A DNA stretch of 64,000 nucleotides from Sphingobium sp. AP50 (lineage in GTDB: Bacteria; Pseudomonadota; Alphaproteobacteria; Sphingomonadales; Sphingomonadaceae). The translations under genes were made by a program, and so were the position numbers. Below are positions 59,034-64,000 of this stretch, piece by piece. Location: the NCBI RefSeq assembly GCF_900109095.1, contig NZ_FNYZ01000020.1, positions 1-64,000 on the forward strand. Reading direction: 5' to 3'. The notes under the pieces were generated by a model, which saw only the letters and a list, made by a program, of their open reading frames with translations, searched no databases and was not told the origin of the DNA. Numbering within the stretch: the first letter of the stretch is position 1; every line of letters begins with the position of its first letter.

Positions 59034-61097
59034 ATGCGCTTTGCCAGCGACACCGGCGGCACCTTCACCGATCTGGTGGTCGAGGATGATGATGGCCGTA
59101 TCACCATGTACAAGTCCCCTACCGTGCCCAGCGATCCCGTTCAGGGCGTGCTGGGCGCGCTGACCCTTGCGGCTGCGGATCGCGACCTGTCGCTGGAGGC
59201 CATGCTCGGTCGCGCCGACATGTTTATCCACGGCACGACCCACGCGATCAACGCCATCATCACGGGCAATGTCGCCAGGACGGCGCTGCTCGTGACCAAG
59301 GGCCATCGCGACATGCTCGTGTTCCGCGAAGGCGGGCGGGTGGAGCCGTTCAATCACAGCGTCCCCTTCCCCAAGCCCTATATCCCGCGCGCGCTTACCT
59401 TCGAGGTGCCCGAGCGCATCCTCTATAATGGCGAGGTCCGCGACCCACTGGACGAAGAGGCAGTGGTCGAAACGCTCCGGAGCCTGAGCAAGCAGGGTGT
59501 GGAGGCCATTGCCGTCTGCCTGCTGTGGGCGACGATCAATCCGGCCCACGAAAAGCGCGTCGGCGAATTGATAGCTCAGCATCTGCCCGGCATTCCTTAC
59601 ACCCTCGCACATGAGGTCAATCCGACACTGCGCGAATTTCGTCGGGCTTCCTCGGCTGCGATCGACGCCTCACTCAAGCCGCTCATGGGCAAATATCTTG
59701 GCGGACTGACGGACCGGATGCGAGATGCCGGTTTTGCCGGTGACATCATGGTGCTGACCAGCGGCGGCGGCATGGTCGAGGCTGGCGATGTCGCCCGTGC
59801 ACCAATCAAGGTCATCAACAGCGGCCCCTCCATGGCACCTATCTCCGGCCGCTACTATGCCGCGCTGGAAGGTGAAGCAGACAATGTCATCGTCGCCGAC
59901 ACTGGCGGCACCACCTACGACATCAGCCTGGTTCGGGGCGGTACCGTGCCCATGACCCGCGAATTGTGGATCGGCCAGCCGTTGCTCGGCCATCTGGTCG
60001 GCTATCCGTCGGTCGAGGTGAAAAGCGTTGGCGCAGGCGGCGGCTCCATTGCCCAGGTCGACGCTGGCGGACTGCTGCGCGTCGGGCCGCAGAGCGCAGG
60101 CGCGACGCCAGGTCCGGTCTGCTACGGCCGGGGTGGTACGCGGCCAACCGTGACCGACGCATCCGTCGCTTTGGGCTATGTCGATCCCGACTTTTTCCTC
60201 GGCGGCAAGATCAAGCTGGACCGCGCCGCTTCCATCACGGCGATCCAGACCCAGATCGCCGATCCACTGGGTATGCCACTCGATGAAGCGTGCTGGCGGA
60301 TCATCGAACTGGCGACCGAGAATATGGTGCAGGCGATTGCGGACATCACCGTCGCGCAGGGGATTGATCCGGCCGGAGCCACGCTGATCGGCGGCGGCGG
60401 GGCTGCCGGCCTCAATTCGACCTTCATTGCCCGTCGACTGGGCTGCAAGGCATTGGTGATCCCGGAAACCGGCGCGGCGCTCTCGGCCGCTGGCGCAATG
60501 ATGTCGCAATTGGTGAGCGAATATGCTGCGAGCCTCTTCACCACCACAGCGGCTTTCGACGCAGACCGGGTTGCCGCCGCGATCGCCGCGCTGACCGAAA
60601 AATGCGACGATTTCGCTCGGCAACCTTCGGCCAGCGGCGCAGACGCGACAGTCAGCTTCATCGCCGAGGCGCGCTATGAAGGGCAGGTCTGGGACATAGA
60701 CGTGCCCTTCGATGGCCACGCAATCCTGTCAGCAGAAGGACTGGCCGCGTTCCGCGCCGATTTCGATGCCCTGCATGAACAGATCTTCGCCGTGCGCGAT
60801 GAAGCGTCGGAGGTCGAGATCATTGGCCTGCGCGCGACCATTCGCTGCGACATTCGTGAGGATCGCGCTTTCCGACTGGATGCGCCGGCAGATGCAGGCG
60901 AAGCGCCACGCCCCCGTTCGGTCTATTTCCACGGCCATGGCCGTCAGGAAACCCCGATCCTGCGTCTGGAGGCCATGGCCACGGCCGTCGAACATCAAGG
61001 CCCGGCCATCATCGAATCCGCCTTCACGACCATCGTGGTCGATCCCGACGCCCGCTTCACCCGCTCGGCAGCGGGCAGCATCGTCATTCATCCCTGA
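59034..61097 (+). CDS. Hydantoinase/oxoprolinase family A subunit (HyuA-like)
   Basis: 687 aa, AAGGA upstream. N-terminal ASKHA-type nucleotide site SDTGGTFTDLV (residues 5-15), FIHGTTHAINAI, GPSMAPISGRYYA and DTGGTTYDISLVRGG; C-terminal domain with EVEIIGLRATIRC. Members are ATP-dependent: N-methylhydantoinase, 5-oxoprolinase, caprolactamase, or acetone/acetophenone carboxylase subunits. It forms a complex with the next gene product. Context (cleavage enzyme for beta-keto acids) makes a ketone carboxylase worth testing. Confidence 0.92.
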   Translation: MRFASDTGGTFTDLVVEDDDGRITMYKSPTVPSDPVQGVLGALTLAAADRDLSLEAMLGRADMFIHGTTHAINAIITGNVARTALLVTKGHRDMLVFREGGRVEPFNHSVPFPKPYIPRALTFEVPERILYNGEVRDPLDEEAVVETLRSLSKQGVEAIAVCLLWATINPAHEKRVGELIAQHLPGIPYTLAHEVNPTLREFRRASSAAIDASLKPLMGKYLGGLTDRMRDAGFAGDIMVLTSGGGMVEAGDVARAPIKVINSGPSMAPISGRYYAALEGEADNVIVADTGGTTYDISLVRGGTVPMTRELWIGQPLLGHLVGYPSVEVKSVGAGGGSIAQVDAGGLLRVGPQSAGATPGPVCYGRGGTRPTVTDASVALGYVDPDFFLGGKIKLDRAASITAIQTQIADPLGMPLDEACWRIIELATENMVQAIADITVAQGIDPAGATLIGGGGAAGLNSTFIARRLGCKALVIPETGAALSAAGAMMSQLVSEYAASLFTTTAAFDADRVAAAIAALTEKCDDFARQPSASGADATVSFIAEARYEGQVWDIDVPFDGHAILSAEGLAAFRADFDALHEQIFAVRDEASEVEIIGLRATIRCDIREDRAFRLDAPADAGEAPRPRSVYFHGHGRQETPILRLEAMATAVEHQGPAIIESAFTTIVVDPDARFTRSAAGSIVIHP

Positions 61098-61111
61098 TCG
61101 CCGGAGGCACC

Positions 61112-62878
61112 ATGTCCACTGATCTTCTGAACGGGGCCGAACTGGCCATTCTCAACAGTCGTTTCGAGGGAATCGTCCGCAAGATGGCGAACACCCTCCT
61201 GCGCACAGGGCGCTCGGGCGTTCTCAACCGAGCGAAGGATTTTTCCTGCTGCATCGTCACCGCCGGCTGCGAATTGCTGGCGGCAGCTGAGAGCCTGCCA
61301 ATCCACGTCCTTTCCGGACCAGACATCATGGCTCGCACGATGGCCCAATTTCATCCCGTGCTGAAACGGGGCGATGCGTATTTCCACAATTCGCCCTATC
61401 ACGGCTGCTCCCACGCGGCCGACCTCACCATCCTGGTTCCGGTCATCGACCACGAGGGACGCCACCGCTTCACCGTGTTGGCCAAGGCACATCAGGCCGA
61501 CATCGGCAACAGCGAACCCACCACCTACATGGCGACCGCGCGCGACATCTATAATGAAGGGGCGCTGATCTTCCCGGCTGTACAGGTGCAGCGCGACTAT
61601 CGCGACATCGACGATATCATCCGCATGTGCGAGTTGCGCATCCGCGTGCCTGAGCAATGGCGCGGCGATTATCTGGCGACAATCGGTGCTGTCCGTATCG
61701 GCGAGCGCGAATTGCTGGCGCTCGGCGCCGATGTGGGCTGGGACCGACTGGACCAGTTCGCCGCCCAATGGTTCGACTATAGCGAGGCGCTGATGGACGA
61801 TGCCATCCGCGCCCTTCCCGCCGGCAACGCATCGGGCCAGTCTACCCACGACCCCTTCCCCGGCCTGCCGGACGACGGCGTGACGATTACGGCCCATGTC
61901 GCCGTGAAACCGGAAGAAGGCCGCGTCGCAGTAGATCTCACGGACAATGTCGATTGCCTGCCATCGGGTCTCAACCTGTCGGAGGCCTGCGCACGTACGG
62001 CCGCGATGATCGGCGTGTTCAACTCGATCGACCATAATGTGCCCAAAAATGCCGGTGCCTTCCGGCGCATCGACGTTGCACTGCGGCGCAACTGTATTGC
62101 TGGCATCACCGAACATCCCCACAGTTGTTCGGCAGCGACTACCAACATCTCCGATCGCGTCGCCAATGCGGTGCAGCTTGCGCTCGCGGATCTGGGCGAA
62201 GGCATCGGCATGGCAGAGGTCGGCGCTGTCATCGCCCCGTCGGCTGGTGTCGTCTCCGGGGTCGACGCCCGCAACGGCAAGCCCTTCGTCAATCAGATCT
62301 TCCTGGCATTCTCCGCCGGCGCAGCCAGCCCTCATTCGGATGCTTGGTGGACGATGATCGACGTCGGCAATGGCGGAATGTGCGGCCTGGACGGCGTAGA
62401 GCTTGACGAGCTCTACCAGCCCCTTCTGGTCGAACGGCGCGGCTTCCTGACGGACACGGAAGGCGCAGGGCGTTACACCGGCGCACCCTCCACCATTGTG
62501 GAATTCGGGGCGGTCGCGGGCAGCATCGACGTCGCTTATGGTGCCGATGGTCACGTAAATCCGCCCAAGGGCGTCCGCGGCGGCGGGTGCGGCGGACGGG
62601 CGGACCAGCATATCCGCCGCGCGGACGGCAGCGTCGAGCGACTGCCCGCCTGCGCACAGGTGCGCATGACGCAGGGTGAAGCCATCCTGGCGACCTCGAC
62701 CGGCGGGGGCGGCTATGGCGATCCTTATGCACGTGATCCGCAGGCAGTTGCCGAAGATGCTCGCGAAGGCTGGGTCAGCATCGACCGAGCCCGAACGGTC
62801 TATGGCGTCGCTCTCGATAGCAACGGCGCCGTCATCGAAGCCGAAACCGCCGCCCTGCGTACACGGAGGGCCGCATGA
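61112..62878 (+). CDS. Hydantoinase/oxoprolinase family B subunit (HyuB-like)
   Basis: 588 aa, GGAGG upstream, 14 bp after the A subunit. AELAILNSRFEGIVRKMA, ESLPIHVLSG, GDAYFHNSPYHGCSHAAD (metal-binding His/Asp region) and the Gly-rich GPRGGGCGGR-like and STGGGGYGDP segments identify the HyuB/AcxB catalytic subunit. Works with HyuA in ATP-dependent ring opening or carboxylation. The small third subunit of acetone carboxylases is not seen within the window. Confidence 0.92.
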   Translation: MSTDLLNGAELAILNSRFEGIVRKMANTLLRTGRSGVLNRAKDFSCCIVTAGCELLAAAESLPIHVLSGPDIMARTMAQFHPVLKRGDAYFHNSPYHGCSHAADLTILVPVIDHEGRHRFTVLAKAHQADIGNSEPTTYMATARDIYNEGALIFPAVQVQRDYRDIDDIIRMCELRIRVPEQWRGDYLATIGAVRIGERELLALGADVGWDRLDQFAAQWFDYSEALMDDAIRALPAGNASGQSTHDPFPGLPDDGVTITAHVAVKPEEGRVAVDLTDNVDCLPSGLNLSEACARTAAMIGVFNSIDHNVPKNAGAFRRIDVALRRNCIAGITEHPHSCSAATTNISDRVANAVQLALADLGEGIGMAEVGAVIAPSAGVVSGVDARNGKPFVNQIFLAFSAGAASPHSDAWWTMIDVGNGGMCGLDGVELDELYQPLLVERRGFLTDTEGAGRYTGAPSTIVEFGAVAGSIDVAYGADGHVNPPKGVRGGGCGGRADQHIRRADGSVERLPACAQVRMTQGEAILATSTGGGGYGDPYARDPQAVAEDAREGWVSIDRARTVYGVALDSNGAVIEAETAALRTRRAA

Positions 62879-63636
62879 GCCATCGCGTCATCATCACCGC
62901 CGGGGCATCCGGCATCGGCCTTGCCACCGCCCGGCGTTTTCTGGCCAGCGGTGCGCAGGTCGCAGTCTGCGACGTCAATGCGGATGCTGTTCGACAGGCA
63001 CAGGAACAGCATCCCGAACTCTATGGCGAAGCGTTCGACATCTCCTCGGAAGAGGCAGTCGAGCATTTCGTCCGGAATGTTCGTGACGCCTTTGGCGGCA
63101 TCGACACGCTGGTCAACAATGCCGGCATCGCAGGTGCCTGCGCCGATATCGAGGATATCCCGACCGAACATTGGGTCCGCTCGTTCGACGTGAACGTCCA
63201 TGGCGCCTTCTACTTCATGCGGGCACTCGTACCGGTGATGAAGGCGCAGGGTGGCGGTGCGATCATCAATATTTCGACGGGTTCGGTTTTCACCCTGCCG
63301 GTCGGTCGTGCCGATTATGTCGCCTCTAAATGGGCTATCGAAGGTTTGACGCGGGCAGCAGCCAAGGAGCTTGGCCCGGAGGGCATCCGTGTCAACGCGA
63401 TCCGGCCGGGCTTCGTCAACAGCGCGCGCATGAAGGGGATATTGACGGCCAAGGCTGAGGTGGAAGGCACGACGCTGGAAGCGCTGGAGAAGACTTTTCT
63501 CGATTTCATCTCCATGCGTACCAAGGTGGAGCCGGAGGAGATTGGCGACATGGCGGTCTTCCTCGCCTCTGACGCAGCGCGTCACGTGACGGGGCAATTG
63601 CTGAGCGTCGATGGCAATATCGAGTGGGAAGCATGA
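62875..63636 (+). CDS. SDR family oxidoreductase (second)
   Basis: 253 aa from ATG 62875, ATGA overlap with the B subunit. ITAGASGIGLATARR cofactor motif (Ala replaces the more common Gly at the third position), NNAGIAG, catalytic Ser/Tyr/Lys in NISTGSVF and YVASKWA, C-terminal LLSVDGNIEWEA. Probably oxidises a secondary alcohol to the ketone used by HyuAB, or reduces the reverse; inferred from operon position. Confidence 0.92.
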   Translation: MSHRVIITAGASGIGLATARRFLASGAQVAVCDVNADAVRQAQEQHPELYGEAFDISSEEAVEHFVRNVRDAFGGIDTLVNNAGIAGACADIEDIPTEHWVRSFDVNVHGAFYFMRALVPVMKAQGGGAIINISTGSVFTLPVGRADYVASKWAIEGLTRAAAKELGPEGIRVNAIRPGFVNSARMKGILTAKAEVEGTTLEALEKTFLDFISMRTKVEPEEIGDMAVFLASDAARHVTGQLLSVDGNIEWEA

Positions 63637-64000
63637 CGGCCCGGGATCGGCCCGCCAAGACGGCAGGCGAGGAATTTCGCTCCGGTTGGGGCCTGATCCT
63701 GATCGCAATGCTGGGATGTGGGCTGGGCGTTTCCTCCCTGCCACTCTATACTGCTGGCATTTTCATGCCAGCACTGGAGCGGCAATTTGGATGGAGCCGG
63801 ACCGCGATGTCGGGATCGGTCCTGGCCTTCACATTGACCCTGGCAGTGGCCTCGCCACTGGTCGGAAGGATTGTCGACCGCGTTGGTGTGCGCAAATCCG
63901 CTCTTGCTTCGATCTGCGCGGCTACCGCATGCTATCTCATCCTGGCGACGACACTTGCCACCCTGCCGTTCTATTACGCCACGCATGTAGCCATCGCCGG
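63633..64000 (+). CDS. MFS transporter, N-terminal part
   Basis: First 122 codons, from ATG 63633 (ATGA overlap with the SDR stop), cut by the window edge. Three or four helices are visible: SGWGLILIAMLGCGLGVSSL, SVLAFTLTLAVASPLVGRIVD and LASICAATACYLIL. The signature DRVGVRKSA matches the G-x-L-x-D-R-x-G-x-R-R loop of the major facilitator superfamily. Likely moves the pathway substrate or an intermediate across the inner membrane. Confidence 0.9.
   Translation, partial: MTARDRPAKTAGEEFRSGWGLILIAMLGCGLGVSSLPLYTAGIFMPALERQFGWSRTAMSGSVLAFTLTLAVASPLVGRIVDRVGVRKSALASICAATACYLILATTLATLPFYYATHVAIA

Noticed and set aside
1..64000. CRISPR arrays, phage genes, defence or toxin-antitoxin loci
   Set aside because: No evenly spaced direct repeats, phage structural genes, or recognised defence proteins were seen; the repeats present are isolated palindromes.

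Overview
The window looks like chromosomal DNA of a sphingomonad alphaproteobacterium (Sphingobium/Sphingomonas type). The evidence is the high-GC coding style, two large TonB-dependent receptors, the fabD-fabG-acpP-fabF-mltG order, the elongator tRNA-Met type, and several families of palindromic intergenic repeats of the kind common in these genomes. No database search was run; all calls come from reading the sequence and the translated proteins.

Left part (1-39.4 kb) is mostly core genome. It starts with the right end of an IS66-type element, then a complete Anbu (bacterial proteasome homologue) operon on the minus strand, tRNA-Met, an acyltransferase and a ferredoxin-reductase-like flavoprotein. 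The fatty-acid synthesis cluster follows (fabD, fabG, acpP, fabF, mltG, minus strand). It is interrupted by a small GxxExxY gene associated with 30-bp inverted repeats, and by a plus-strand GT87/PAP2 membrane enzyme pair. Next come a tripartite MacAB/NodT-type efflux operon with a palindromic repeat between its ATPase and permease genes, two small secreted proteins with matching promoter motifs, a ThuA-like protein, a GntP permease, and the rpsF-rpsR-rplI ribosomal operon. A six-gene MoxR/DUF58/DUF4129/DUF4350/SpoIIM/RDD membrane cluster follows, then def, recR, fmt, truA, a PAS-GGDEF protein, a queuosine-precursor transporter and tRNA-Arg(TCT).

Right part (39.5-64 kb) is accessory and catabolic. 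Just past tRNA-Arg lies a complete IS5-family (IS427-like) element with a -1 frameshifted transposase, next to the truncated tail of an acetyltransferase gene. An Lrp-type regulator is divergent from a set for amino-/keto-acid degradation (fused indolepyruvate oxidoreductase, branched-chain aminotransferase, acyl-CoA thioesterase). An XRE-cupin regulator then precedes a TAT/lipoprotein-exported oxidation module (GMC oxidoreductase, subunit-3-like protein, TIM-barrel isomerase), a TonB receptor, a possible C-C hydrolase and an SDR. A GntR regulator is divergent from a second TonB receptor, followed by a beta-keto-acid cleavage enzyme, a HyuA/HyuB-type ATP-dependent enzyme pair, another SDR and the start of an MFS transporter.

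The most notable signals are four copies of one palindrome (CTTGC-N6-GCAA) that tie the XRE-cupin regulator to the oxidation module and to the first TonB receptor; a HyuAB + beta-keto-acid cleavage enzyme + SDR set that could form a ketone carboxylation/cleavage route; and a 33-bp helically phased direct-repeat motif upstream of two neighbouring secreted-protein genes.
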